NCBI GenBank assembly: GCA_025055455.1
Contig: JANWXD010000001.1
Coordinates: forward strand, 248,001-312,000
Source: Bryobacteraceae bacterium
Lineage (GTDB): Bacteria; Acidobacteriota; Terriglobia; Bryobacterales; Bryobacteraceae
DNA: 64,000 bases
Direction: 5' to 3'
In this document: in pieces, positions 19,301 to 27,269 of the stretch
How positions within the stretch are numbered: position 1 is the first letter of the stretch
Layout of the letters: every line of letters begins with the position of its first letter
The notes under the pieces: generated by a model
Told to the model about the DNA's origin: nothing
The model's database searches: none
What the model saw: only the letters and a program-made list of their open reading frames with translations
Translations under genes and position numbers: made by a program

Positions 19301-19812
19301 ACGGGATCGTCACCTTGCGCTCCGGCTTTCCCTTCTCGGTCACTCAGGGCCAACTCATCAATACGGCCAACAGCCCGGTGCGGCCCGACCGCGTCGCTTC
19401 GGGCAAGCTCCAGAACCGCACGCTGCAAAAGTGGTTCGATCCCGATGCCTTCCGCTTGGTCAGCTGCGTGAACGCCGCCATCCCGGAGACCTGCCATTAC
19501 GGCAACTCCGGTGTGGGCATTCTGGAAGGGCCCGGCTTCAAGAATATCGATTTCTCGGCCTTCAAGAACTTCCGACTCGCTGAAAGCGTGCGGCTTCAGT
19601 TCCGTGCCGAGTTCTTCAACTTCTTCAACACGCCGCAGTTCGGCATCCCCGTGCGCTCGCTCAACACCGCGGCCGGCTTTCAACCGGTGCGCGGCGCCGA
19701 CGGGCGCGTGCAGTGGCCGTCTCAGGCGGGCATCACCGGGGGACCGGGTTCCATCGTGAGCCTGATCTCCCCGATGCGGAACATCCAGTTGGCACTGAAG
19801 CTGCTGTGGTGA
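16381..19812 (+). CDS. Oar-like outer-membrane receptor (carboxypeptidase-regulatory + TonB-dependent beta-barrel)
   Basis: A 1143-residue outer-membrane protein. A short signal (MRCILVLWVSSLPLLAQ) is followed by a carboxypeptidase-regulatory/CNA-B-like domain at about 20-115 (SILGTVTDPSGASIAQAKVT). A plug-like domain follows at about 120-250 (LVELPMNGRNVGNFAVLNPG, then VKVLTGSYSAEYGFNSGAQL), then a long TonB-dependent barrel with many aromatic-rich strands (RFFARYATN, LYFQDDWKPV, NLGIRWEYNSP). It ends with a barrel-like terminus (MRNIQLALKLLW). This is the Oar/Solibacter-type receptor expanded in Acidobacteria, probably importing saccharide or other polymers. A decayed paralogue lies at 22.0-23.1 kb. 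Confidence 0.93.
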   Translation: MRCILVLWVSSLPLLAQTTSTSILGTVTDPSGASIAQAKVTARNVRTGVVTETVTTTTGDYAIPLLDVGEYEVTAEAQGFKPETRGGIRLQINEKVRVDFQLQVGSISERITVTSEAPALRTDEVSVGGIVEQRRLVELPMNGRNVGNFAVLNPGVMFGSRHGYDGMSGAGGGVPIPGQTIALVANGQRETNQHATLDGVVATESRVNTVPFSPSPEAMEEVKVLTGSYSAEYGFNSGAQLVMVMRSGTNEFHGSVYEFLRNEKLDAEGFFQNFFTPPGSPRVPKTALRQNQFGAVASGPVWLPRLYDGRNRTFFMFNYEGRRRREPGTIFTALVPDDNLRRGDFSGLLNRRNAAGQPLPAITIVDPLSDPNAPTPFPGNVIPQSRIVPAARALLDYWPRAQNPLPDPITGINHRNPGQNSIDDNQYFVKIDHVVSSKDRFFARYATNTPRWFSITANPNFSYLVVGRNDNVATQWLHIFTPTVINEARFGWTQSDDDSFNPRANTDFSLEKIGILGFNVLTDNNRPLTRREAGIPSMNVAGFLGLAERDGGNGFDQNALYQINDNLSIVTGSHTFKTGFDFRRVSLFRGAANVPRGAFNFTGNLAGNSFAAFLLGIPSSTESPEGLPLTDVRQNRFALYFQDDWKPVRKLTVNLGIRWEYNSPATDIRGLWRSAEWRQGLNNPPEFVPARIRTVYQFYRPSKRQFMPRVGLAYRLTEDWVLRTGFGIFYNVHQLNNYTILNLNPPLSGSSQFSNTARNGVLVPGTPVYSFANPFGPVNPASPTSAVVLNTDNFQPYVAQWSFDIQRRLPWRATLTVGYVGNKTTHLDNTVEKNNPDPFIPSGPQDTVQSRRPIQFINDNGILRPLTRLRFLDSGANAWYNGLQISLRKEYSHGFVYTLSYTFSKSLMEGYGRNEGDGINPNTYQNPRNRAADKGRVGWDARHVAVMSFVWDVPAPATLSRGVAGAIFSGWQANGIVTLRSGFPFSVTQGQLINTANSPVRPDRVASGKLQNRTLQKWFDPDAFRLVSCVNAAIPETCHYGNSGVGILEGPGFKNIDFSAFKNFRLAESVRLQFRAEFFNFFNTPQFGIPVRSLNTAAGFQPVRGADGRVQWPSQAGITGGPGSIVSLISPMRNIQLALKLLW

Positions 19813-19857
19813 GTTCGACGGCGCGTTTCCGCTAAGATCCCAGTTCGGAAACGCGCC

Positions 19858-20331
19858 ATGGAACTCTACCTGGTTCAACACGGCCCGGCGAAATCCGAGG
19901 CGGAAGACCCGCAACGTCCCCTCACCGAGGAAGGTCGGCGCGTAGTCGAACGAATGGCGGCGCATTTGGCGCGCCTCGGCCTCCACCTCGAACGGATCGA
20001 GCACAGCGGCAAGCTGCGCGCACTCCAGACGGCGGAGATTCTGGCCACCGCGCTGCGACCGGTGGCGGGAATTTCGGAAACCTCGGGTTTGGCTCCGAAC
20101 GACGACCCCGAAACGTTGCATGCTCGGCTGGGTCAAGAAACGGCGAATCTCATGCTGGTGGGCCACCTGCCTCATCTGAGCCGGCTGGTGTCGCGATTGA
20201 TGGGGCTCCCTGTGGACCGGCCGGTGGTGGCGTTCCAGATGGGCAGCGTGGTGCGCTTGGACCGGAGCGATTCCGAGGATTGGGTGATTCGGTGGATGCT
20301 GATCCCCGAGCTGGTTCCGGTCCGGCTGTAG
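19858..20331 (+). CDS. sixA: SixA-type phosphohistidine phosphatase
   Basis: A 157-residue histidine-phosphatase-superfamily protein of SixA size. The N-terminal catalytic motif reads LVQHGPA, so Gln replaces the Arg of the usual RHG; the Gln form also occurs in other SixA-like proteins. The other family segments are present: RPLTEEGRRVVERMA, HSGKLRALQTAEIL (the second Arg and catalytic context) and LMLVGHLPHLSRL with the second His. SixA removes phosphate from histidines of phosphotransfer proteins. It precedes proC by 19 bases on the same strand. Assignment to the family is firm; the true substrate is unknown. Confidence 0.88.
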   Translation: MELYLVQHGPAKSEAEDPQRPLTEEGRRVVERMAAHLARLGLHLERIEHSGKLRALQTAEILATALRPVAGISETSGLAPNDDPETLHARLGQETANLMLVGHLPHLSRLVSRLMGLPVDRPVVAFQMGSVVRLDRSDSEDWVIRWMLIPELVPVRL

Positions 20332-20338
20332 CCCTGTT

Positions 20339-20350
20339 TACAATAGCCGC
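20339..20350 (+). promoter_or_regulatory. Candidate leaderless promoter of proC (TACAAT-6 nt-ATG)
   Basis: TACAAT at 20339-20344 is followed by six bases and the proC ATG at 20351. A transcript starting seven bases after the -10 box would begin at the start codon. It lies in the short gap after sixA. No -35 match is obvious. Confidence 0.45.
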
Positions 20351-21193
20351 ATGTCGGAATTCCGGCGCATCGCGGTCCTGGGAGCGGGCAACATCGGTTC
20401 GGCGCTGATCGGCGGCATCCTGAAGGGAGGGGTCACCGACCGCAAGCACCTCACCGCCACGGTGCGCACGCCGGAACGGGCCCGCGAAGTGTCGCAGAAA
20501 TACGGGATCGCCGTCACGGCGGGAGGCAACCGCGAAGCGGCAGCCCAGGCCGACGTCGTCATTTTGTCGGTCAAGCCTCCCACGCTGCCGCGGGTGGTCG
20601 AGGAGATCCGGGACGTGCTCCGGGGCGATCAGGTGCTGATCTCGGTCGCGGCGGCCGTGCCGATCGTGCTCATCGAGAAACTGATCGGCCGGCGCATCGC
20701 CGTGTTCCGCGCCATGCCGAACATTCCCGTGGTCGTGGACGAAGGGGCCACGGCCCTGGCGGCAAACTCGGTGGCGGGCCCTTCCCACCGGAAGCTGGTG
20801 GAGGGCATCTTCCGAGCGGTGGGAGTGGTGTGTTTCGTCGAAGAAGACATGCTGCATGCGGTGACGGCGCTTTCCGGGAGCGGTCCGGCGTACATTTATA
20901 TGGTGATCGAGGCGATGATTGCCGGAGGGCTGAAAATGGGCCTGTCGCACGAAGTCGCCACGCGCCTGGCCGAGCAGACCGTGCTCGGCGCAGCCAAGCT
21001 CGTGCGGGAAACCATGGTGCACCCAGCCATTCTGAAGGACCAGGTGATTACACCGGGCGGTGTCACCATCTCCGCCATCCACGAGCTGGAGCGCCACGGA
21101 CTGCGAGCCATGCTGATTTCGGCCATCGAAACGGCCACGAATCATTCGCGGAAGCTGAGCCAGAGCCTGGTGGAACGTTTCGGAGCAACATGA
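20351..21193 (+). CDS. proC: Pyrroline-5-carboxylate reductase
   Basis: A 280-residue NAD(P)H-dependent enzyme for the last step of proline synthesis. The Rossmann motif is VLGAGNIGSALIGGILKGG. Family segments are VVILSVKPPTLPRVVEEI, VFRAMPNIPVVVDEGATAL and the C-terminal signature ALSGSGPAYIYMVIEAMIAG, with the substrate-binding GGVTISAIHELERHGLRAML near the end. Length and motifs are normal. Its stop overlaps the ATG of the PIG-L gene (ATGA). Confidence 0.95.
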   Translation: MSEFRRIAVLGAGNIGSALIGGILKGGVTDRKHLTATVRTPERAREVSQKYGIAVTAGGNREAAAQADVVILSVKPPTLPRVVEEIRDVLRGDQVLISVAAAVPIVLIEKLIGRRIAVFRAMPNIPVVVDEGATALAANSVAGPSHRKLVEGIFRAVGVVCFVEEDMLHAVTALSGSGPAYIYMVIEAMIAGGLKMGLSHEVATRLAEQTVLGAAKLVRETMVHPAILKDQVITPGGVTISAIHELERHGLRAMLISAIETATNHSRKLSQSLVERFGAT

Positions 21194-21969
21194 CGCCCAG
21201 ACGCATCCTTTCGATTCACGCCCATCCGGATGACGCCGAGATGCTCGCCGGCGGGACGCTCGCGCTGCTGGCAGCGCGCGGTCACAACGTGCTCATCGTG
21301 ACCATGACGCCCGGCGACTGTGGTTCCGCCGAGCTGCCACCGGAGGAGATCGCGGCGATCCGCCGCCAAGAGGCCGCGCACGCCGCCTCGCTGATCGGGG
21401 CCGAATACTGGTGCGCCGAGTTCCGCGACCTGTCCATTTACACCGACGACACCTCGCGGCGGCGCGTAGTGGAAATCTTGCGGCGGGCACGGCCCGATAT
21501 CGTGCTGACGGCCTCGCCGATCGATTATCTGGTGGATCACGAAACCACCAGCTCCTTGGTCCGGGATGCCTGTTTCGGAGCGCCGATCCGCAACTACGCC
21601 ACCGGCGCCCCGGATCCAGCGCCGCCGCTGGCGCGCATTCCCCACTTGTATTTCATGGATCCGGTCGGCGGCGTCGACCGGGAGGGCAACGTGGTGCCGC
21701 CGGACTTCATTGTCAACGTCGAATCGGTCTTCGAAGAGAAGAAGCTGATGCTGGCGCGCCACAAGAGCCAGCGCGAGTGGCTGCTGCGGCACCACGGCAT
21801 CGACGACTATTTGGAAACCATGGAGCGTTGGACGCGGGATTGCGGCCGGCGGGGCGGAATCGAGTTCGGCGAGGGATTCCGCCGCTACAAAGGGCACCCC
21901 TATCCACAGACGCCCCTGCTCGAAGAGTTGCTCGGGGACGGGCTTGTTGTGCGCCCGCGAACCGTCTGA
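21190..21969 (+). CDS. PIG-L family (BshB-like) zinc deacetylase
   Basis: A 259-residue metal-dependent deacetylase of the PIG-L/LmbE family. The diagnostic zinc motif AHPDDAEM is at the N-terminus (IHAHPDDAEMLAGGTLALLA), and the third ligand region is near SPIDYLVDHETTSSLVRDAC. These enzymes deacetylate N-acetylglucosaminyl conjugates, for example in bacillithiol (BshB) or GPI-like pathways. No BshA or BshC gene is visible, so the substrate is open. The start is fixed by the ATGA overlap with proC; the longer open frame upstream is a shadow of proC. Confidence 0.9.
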   Translation: MTPRRILSIHAHPDDAEMLAGGTLALLAARGHNVLIVTMTPGDCGSAELPPEEIAAIRRQEAAHAASLIGAEYWCAEFRDLSIYTDDTSRRRVVEILRRARPDIVLTASPIDYLVDHETTSSLVRDACFGAPIRNYATGAPDPAPPLARIPHLYFMDPVGGVDREGNVVPPDFIVNVESVFEEKKLMLARHKSQREWLLRHHGIDDYLETMERWTRDCGRRGGIEFGEGFRRYKGHPYPQTPLLEELLGDGLVVRPRTV

Positions 21970-21999
21970 GTCGCGTCCAAAGACTTCTAGTATGCCGAC

Positions 22000-23123
22000 A
22001 CCGGCCTGACGCCGGCTCGGACAAAGGAATTCGCCGGATATTTCGGCGACTTCCGCATCCGCCCAGCCTGACGCTGAACTTGGGCAACCGTTACGAGTCC
22101 ACCGGCACGCCCTTCGGCTACTTCTCCAACGCCAAGCCGGACATAAACAACTGGGCGCCCCGGTTCGGCTTCGCTTGGTCGCCCCGCGGCGGCGGTTGGC
22201 TGACCGGTAACGGAAAGTTGCCCGTGCGCGGCGGCTACGCGATCGCCGACGACCCGGTGTTCCAGAACATTCTGCTGAACAACTCCCGGAACTACCCGCG
22301 TGGCGTCACCGTCACCGTGGACCGCATCAGCGGCCGGCGGGCGTGGGATCCGGCCAACTTCCCGTCGCCACCGACGCCTGAAGATTTCGCCCGGCTGGAC
22401 GGCAACCCGATCACGCTCCCTGTGCGGCTGTACTCGCCGCACGAGCGCATCGCGCAGCCCTACGGGCAGCAATTCTCGCTCGGCATCGAGCGCCAGCTCT
22501 TCGAGGACTTCGCCCTGAAAATCTTCTACGTCGGCTCGCGCGCGGTGAAGCTGGTGCGGGAGGTGGAGGCAAACCTGGGGCTTCACCGCCGCCATCGCCG
22601 CCAATCCGGCGGGCTACCAAGGCGTGCTTCCCATGCCTAGGCCGATCTCGGCGCGGGAGGCGCCATCGCCGCTTACCGGCGCGACCCGGACCGCGGCTCC
22701 ATCCCTGGTGGGCGACGGTTATGCTCGATCCGTCTACCACTCCTTGCAGATCACCTTCGACAAGCGGTTCAGCCGCGGCCTCCAGTTCCAGACCAACTAC
22801 ACCTGGAGTTCCTTCATCGACGACTGAAATGACAACCTCGGCGGCCAGGCGAACCGTACACTCCCCTCGGCGCCAACACCGAGCGGGTGGGCAAGACCGT
22901 GAACTTCGACGCCGCACTGTCCAAGCGCATCGCGACGTGGGTCGAGCAGGGCCAGGCGCTGGAGCTGCGCTGGGAGGTCTTGAACGTGTTCCACTACCGC
23001 AGGTTCGTGCTCACGCCGGCCAACACCGTCACGGCCAACACGGACCTGACGACGTTCATGAACCTCGCGTTCACGAACGTGACCGGCCGGAGCATGTTGA
23101 TCAACGTGCGCTATCACTTCTAG
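22000..23123 (+). pseudogene. Decayed Oar/TonB-dependent receptor (C-terminal part)
   Basis: Several frames on the plus strand together spell the end of an Oar-like barrel: a YFGDFRIRP segment, then LTLNLGNRYESTGTPFGYFS in a shifted frame, [53 protein letters not shown] and finally ELRWEVLNVFHYRRF ending in NVRYHF. At least three disruptions are visible: a frameshift near 22060, another near 22600 and a stop codon at 22825-22827 followed by a further shift. The N-terminal signal, regulatory domain and plug are missing. It is a decayed relative of the intact receptor at 16.4 kb, though the two are not identical copies. Confidence 0.8.
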
Positions 23124-23502
23124 TCGGGACAACACCTCCCGAGCCGCGGGCACCCTGGCAAACGCCAGCCGCCCGCGGAATTTCTATCGGTGTTCTTGAG
23201 CACCCGCCGCTGTTTGGAATCCACCGAATCCAACGTCCGGACGAGCAACGACGCACCACGTTGCAGCGAGCGCCGTCGCCCCGCTTCCACTGAGACAGAA
23301 GGAGCCCAGGCGTCCACCTCCCGCGCCAATCAACGGCAGCCGCTGCCCTTCACGATGCGGCTGGCTTTCGGTTCCGCCCTAAGGAAGGTGGCCTCGCCTC
23401 GGCAAGCCCTGCCTATTGCAGCTTCGGAGCTCAGCGCCGAGCCCGCGGTTGAGCAACCGGGTCCCTTGGCTCTGCCGGTTGTTCTCCCTCGAATTGTTCC
23501 GT
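23124..23502. other. Non-coding gap, nothing recognised
   Basis: About 380 bases between the decayed receptor and the convergent glycosyltransferase gene. Reading frames here are arginine/serine-rich and do not resemble a family. I see no clear terminator, repeat or RNA. It may be further remains of lost genes. Confidence 0.5.
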
Positions 23503-24798
23503 CTATATCGCTTGCGCACTACGCGCCATCGTGTTGGTCTGTTTCCGCACGCAGTGCATCATGTGCTCCGCTCCCATCGCAGCATAGACCATCAGCAACG
23601 GCGCGTTTCCGTCCCGGAAACGGGCGGCGGCCCAAAATATGGCGCCGGCAACCACCGAGGCCAGCACAAATGCGTGAATCGGCGCCCAACGGTCTCGCTC
23701 ACGCTGCGCCTGCCGGCGCAGTCCCGACAGCCCCGCGATAAACAGCACGAGAAACGGAGTATAGGTGACGAGCTGACTGAGGACGAAAGCTCGGTTGGGC
23801 GAGCCGAACTCCGGGAGCCAGAACCGTACAGTGCGCGCCAGCGTCAGAACCAAAAACCACTGCCAGTTCTCGCGCGCCCATCGTAAGCCGTGTTCCCACC
23901 ACACACGGTCCCGAAGCCACTCGTCCTCGATGCCAATCACCGGGTCCCAAATCTCCAGCCAAGTTCCCCAAGCTCGGACGTCGCGCAGCACCCGATCATT
24001 GTTAGCCCCGTAAAAAGTCGCGCCTTTCCCTGTGGTTAGAATCACAAGCCGGCCGTCCAAAAGGTAATTCCGAACCACCCAAGGGCTCAGCACGGCCAGC
24101 ACGGCAAGGAGATAAGCTGGCGCCGCCCACCGTGCCAGTCCCGCTCCCTTTGCCCGGAGCAAGAGCCAACCGGCGAATAGGATCGCTCCCAGGAGCAAAA
24201 ACGGCCGCGTCAGAATTCCAAGGCCCGTCGTCAGCGCCGAAGCCGCAAGATCCCTCCCTCGACGTTGCTTCAGGTACCGAACGGCGAAGAAAGCGGCGGC
24301 GCCGACAAGCAGCGCATATAAATTCTCCGACAGGAAAAGGCTCGCCAGGTAGATGTGAGGGAAGTAAATGGCGCACAAAACCCCACTCGTTCGTCCGAAA
24401 GCTTCCCCGCGCAACTCCCTTCCGAGAAAGTACGTGACGAGACACGTGACGGCGCCCAACAGGCAAAGCGAGAAGTACACGACCACGGGACGCTCCCCCG
24501 CGACATAGTAAGTCCCCGCCAGCAGCAGTGGGAATCCGGGCATCCAGTACCTCGTCGGCTGGCCCTCCGTGATGACGCTCTCGTATCCGTGTCCTCGCAA
24601 CAAATGGACCGCCATGCGGTGGTACAGCACGCCGTCGGGGTTGGTTTCTGGACGGTGCACCTGAAACGGATCTCGCAGCGCGAGCACGGCTCCGGCGCGG
24701 AGCAAAAAACTGACAACAAGCAAAGTCAACAGAAAGGACCTGCGCGGCCATCCGGCAAACCATCTCGCCAACCCCCACAGGCAGCCGATGGCGCGCAT
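23503..24798 (-). CDS. GT-C family membrane glycosyltransferase (ArnT/GT39-like)
   Basis: A 431-residue polytopic membrane protein. The N-terminal helix is followed by an acidic first loop (NPDGVLYHRMAVHLLRGHGY), where GT-C enzymes keep their catalytic Asp/Glu. About ten more helices follow (LLLAGTYYV, VVYFSLCLLGAVTCLVTYFL, ILFAGWLLL and others), and a loop near 280-310 is rich in Trp and Arg. Such enzymes transfer sugars from polyprenyl-phosphate donors to lipids or proteins on the outer face of the inner membrane. A TACAAT box lies upstream. It is convergent with the decayed receptor. Donor and acceptor are unknown. Confidence 0.82.
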   Translation of the reverse strand: MRAIGCLWGLARWFAGWPRRSFLLTLLVVSFLLRAGAVLALRDPFQVHRPETNPDGVLYHRMAVHLLRGHGYESVITEGQPTRYWMPGFPLLLAGTYYVAGERPVVVYFSLCLLGAVTCLVTYFLGRELRGEAFGRTSGVLCAIYFPHIYLASLFLSENLYALLVGAAAFFAVRYLKQRRGRDLAASALTTGLGILTRPFLLLGAILFAGWLLLRAKGAGLARWAAPAYLLAVLAVLSPWVVRNYLLDGRLVILTTGKGATFYGANNDRVLRDVRAWGTWLEIWDPVIGIEDEWLRDRVWWEHGLRWARENWQWFLVLTLARTVRFWLPEFGSPNRAFVLSQLVTYTPFLVLFIAGLSGLRRQAQRERDRWAPIHAFVLASVVAGAIFWAAARFRDGNAPLLMVYAAMGAEHMMHCVRKQTNTMARSAQAI

Positions 24799-24872
24799 GG
24801 CAGCGTTCCGCGGATTGTAACACGGTGGCTGACCCCGCTATAACTGCCGGCCGACACGGGCGCAGAGTGCGG

Positions 24873-25874
24873 TTACGCCGAGGGACGCATCCCTCCGCGA
24901 GGCAGCAGTCCGCTCACTTCCCGAAGCACCCGCATCTCCCCCTTGCCCCACACGGTCTGCCGGCCGACGCCCGTCCACTGGGCCGCCTCCAGGAAGGGGA
25001 GGAACTCGGCGAGGTCGCCTTCGTATTCCGCCTCGCCGGTGAAGCCGCCGAAGGGGTGAACCTGGCCGGACTTGCCGGAGCGTCGGGTCGTCTCCGTCCA
25101 GCGCAGCGCCGAACGGGCCAGGCGAACTTGTGCGGCACGTTGCCCCATCGCTTTGAAATCCATCTCGAGTGGACCCGGTCCGTACAGCGCACGAAGCGTG
25201 CTCAGGCGGTCGCGGATGCGCGCAAACAGCACTCCGAACTCCGGCCGCAGGACCATCTCGCCGCCCTCTTTCAGTTCGGTCGGAGTCACGAACAGGACGC
25301 GCAGGCGACAGACAGGCTCGGGGCGCGGCCGCAGGTCGAGTTCCATTGGCGGCAGCGCGCCGTGAATCACGAACGTCCGTCCGTCGAAGACCTCGACTCG
25401 GGGCTCTCGGTCGGCACCGAGCTGGTCCACACGCTCCAGCTCCGCCCGGCCGCGGCCAGGGCCCAGACCTTCGTGCGCCAGCTGCGCAAACGAAAGCACG
25501 AAGTAGGCCAGCGCCGGATCTTTGAGGTCGAAGATATGCGCGTCAAAGTGGAAGCGCTCGCCCGGACGCACCGCGCGGCCGTCCAGGTGCGCAGCCCGGA
25601 ACACGAACGGGCGCGGAGGATCGGCCAGGCCACTGGGGCCTCGGCCGATCGCGGAGGGCTCGAAAATGCGGGCGTAAGGACAAGTCTCGCGGAGCTGGCA
25701 GGTGCGGGCGTCCGTGCACTCCGGCACGCAGGCCAGTTTGCGGAAGACGCTTCCGAACGCCCCGCGAACGATGTTGCCCGATTTGCCCGGGGGAAAATAC
25801 AGCGACTCCGCCGCACGAAAGGAGAAGCGGAAGGCGTAGAGGGAGAAGCTCAGTGCGGTCGAGGAGACACTCAC
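24873..25874 (-). CDS. cas6: Cas6-type CRISPR RNA-processing endoribonuclease, solitary
   Basis: A 333-residue RAMP protein. The C-terminal region FGGFTGEAEYEGDLAEFLPF followed by AAQWTGVGRQTVWGKGEM is the glycine-rich signature of the Cas6 family in Pfam's CRISPR_Cas6 group. The N-terminal half has the ferredoxin-like strand/helix pattern (SLYAFRFSFRAAESLYFPPG) and a Cys cluster (CVPECTDARTCQLRETC) seen in many of these proteins. Cas6 cuts CRISPR precursor RNA at repeats. No other cas gene and no repeat-spacer array is visible in the window. The start is GTG, overlapping the stop of the RibBA-like gene (GTGA), so the two are translationally coupled. Function outside CRISPR immunity is possible. 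Confidence 0.85.
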   Translation of the reverse strand: MSVSSTALSFSLYAFRFSFRAAESLYFPPGKSGNIVRGAFGSVFRKLACVPECTDARTCQLRETCPYARIFEPSAIGRGPSGLADPPRPFVFRAAHLDGRAVRPGERFHFDAHIFDLKDPALAYFVLSFAQLAHEGLGPGRGRAELERVDQLGADREPRVEVFDGRTFVIHGALPPMELDLRPRPEPVCRLRVLFVTPTELKEGGEMVLRPEFGVLFARIRDRLSTLRALYGPGPLEMDFKAMGQRAAQVRLARSALRWTETTRRSGKSGQVHPFGGFTGEAEYEGDLAEFLPFLEAAQWTGVGRQTVWGKGEMRVLREVSGLLPRGGMRPSA

Positions 25875-27007
25875 GGGGCTACGGGCAGTTGTTCGACAAT
25901 CTCGATGCCAAAACCTTCCAGCCCCACCACTTTACGCGGATGATTGGTGAGCAGGCGGATCCGGCGCAGGCCTAAATCGAGCAGGATCTGCGCGCCGATG
26001 CCGCTTTCGTGCTGGAGCAGTCGTTGTCCGCCGGCGGTGGCATAGTGCATGAAGTCGCGGGCGTGCGGCTGCAAGCGGCCTTCGGCCAGCAAAATCCCAG
26101 GCCCGGTGTGGTGCAGGTACACCAGCACACCGGCGCCTTCGCGGGCGATGCGTTCCAGCGAGCCGCGGAGCACCGTCCCGCAGCCACATTGGGTCGAGCC
26201 GAAGACGTCCCCGTAGGCGCACCGGGCGTGCATGCGTACAAGAGCCGCGTCCTGCGAGGCGGGTTCGCCGCGAATCAGAGCCAGGTGGATCTCCGGGTCA
26301 ATGGAAGTGCCGTAGGCGACGGTGCGAAACAGGCCAAACGCCGTCTCCAGGCACCCTTCCGCGAGGCGGCGCACGAAGCGCTCGTGGCGGAGCCGGTAGC
26401 GGATCAGATCCGCGATGGAGATCATCTTCAGGCCATGGCGCGCACAGAACTCCTCGAGCTGGGGCACGCGGGCCATGGTGCCGTCCTGGTTCATGATTTC
26501 GCAGATGACGCCGGCGGGCGTCAGTCCCGCCAGGCGTGCCAAATCCACCGCCGCTTCGGTCTGACCGGCGCGCACCAGCACGCCCCCTTCGCGGGCGCGC
26601 AGCGGGAAGACATGACCTGGGCGCGCCAGATCCGAGGGACGTGTGGCCGGGTCGATGGCCACACGGATGGTGCGAGCGCGGTCGGCGGCTGAGATCCCGG
26701 TCGTGACGCCTTCCAAAGCGTCGATGGACTCGCAGAACGCCGTGCCGAAGCGGGACGTGTTGCGCGGTGCGATGAGGCGAAGCTCCAGGGCGTCGCAGCG
26801 GGCGGGTTCGAGCGCCAGACAAATGAGGCCGCGGCCGTGCGTGGCCATGAAGTTGATGATCTCGGGGGTGACCTTCTCGGCGGCCACGGTGAGGTCGCCT
26901 TCGTTTTCCCGGTCCTCGTCATCCACCACCACGAGCATGCGGCCCGCGCGGATTTCCTCGATGGCCTCAGGGATGGAGGCGAAGGGCATGCCTGCGATTT
27001 CCAGCAT
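25871..27007 (-). CDS. RibBA-like protein (DHBP synthase + GTP cyclohydrolase II) with altered active sites
   Basis: A 378-residue fusion. Residues about 1-205 resemble 3,4-dihydroxy-2-butanone-4-phosphate synthase: VVDDEDRENEGDL, FMATHGRGLICLAL and ICEIMNQDGTMARVPQL. The usual metal-binding His of GHTEA is Gln here (RAGQTEAAVDL). The second half resembles GTP cyclohydrolase II and keeps the zinc cysteines (HARCAYGDVFGSTQCGCG). However, the QEGRGIGL region reads HHTGPGILL, and the catalytic DxRDY before GIGAQIL is replaced by LQHES. The C-terminal RIRLLTNHPRKVVGLEGFG is normal. Riboflavin synthesis is the family role; whether this copy is active is doubtful. It is divergent from the tRNA-Thr and coupled to cas6. 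Confidence 0.88.
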   Translation of the reverse strand: MLEIAGMPFASIPEAIEEIRAGRMLVVVDDEDRENEGDLTVAAEKVTPEIINFMATHGRGLICLALEPARCDALELRLIAPRNTSRFGTAFCESIDALEGVTTGISAADRARTIRVAIDPATRPSDLARPGHVFPLRAREGGVLVRAGQTEAAVDLARLAGLTPAGVICEIMNQDGTMARVPQLEEFCARHGLKMISIADLIRYRLRHERFVRRLAEGCLETAFGLFRTVAYGTSIDPEIHLALIRGEPASQDAALVRMHARCAYGDVFGSTQCGCGTVLRGSLERIAREGAGVLVYLHHTGPGILLAEGRLQPHARDFMHYATAGGQRLLQHESGIGAQILLDLGLRRIRLLTNHPRKVVGLEGFGIEIVEQLPVAP

Positions 27008-27034
27008 AGCGCGGGGTAGAATCGAAGAGGGCGA

Positions 27035-27110
27035 GCTGGCGTAGCTCAGCAGGCAGAGCGTCTGACTTGTAATCAGAAGGTCGCGGGTTCGATTCCCGCC
27101 GCCAGCTCCA
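27035..27110 (+). tRNA. tRNA-Thr (anticodon TGT)
   Basis: A complete cloverleaf of 76 bases including an encoded CCA. The acceptor stem GCTGGCG pairs with CGCCAGC, the D arm is GCTC/GAGC, the anticodon stem TCTGA/TCAGA encloses CTTGTAA (anticodon TGT), and the T arm GCGGG/CCCGC encloses TTCGATT. A TAGAAT hexamer at 27017-27022 is well placed as the -10 box. The gene starts only 27 bases from the divergent RibBA-like start codon, so the two promoters must overlap. Confidence 0.95.
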
Positions 27111-27269
27111 TAGGAAAATCGATGGTCTGCAGTGGAAGCGAAGGCAGTATAGAAATCGTTTCAGTGTCTGTTCCATACTCCTGCCAACGGACAGCAGCCG
27201 GCTGAGGCCCTCCAGTTTCCCGGCTGAGCCACCACCATGTATTTCAGCGAGCGCGGGAACGGCTCTTCC

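Noticed and set aside
23190-23741. Plus-strand frame of 183 codons after the decayed receptor
   Set aside because: It is Ser/Arg/Pro-rich and its second half is antisense to the glycosyltransferase gene.
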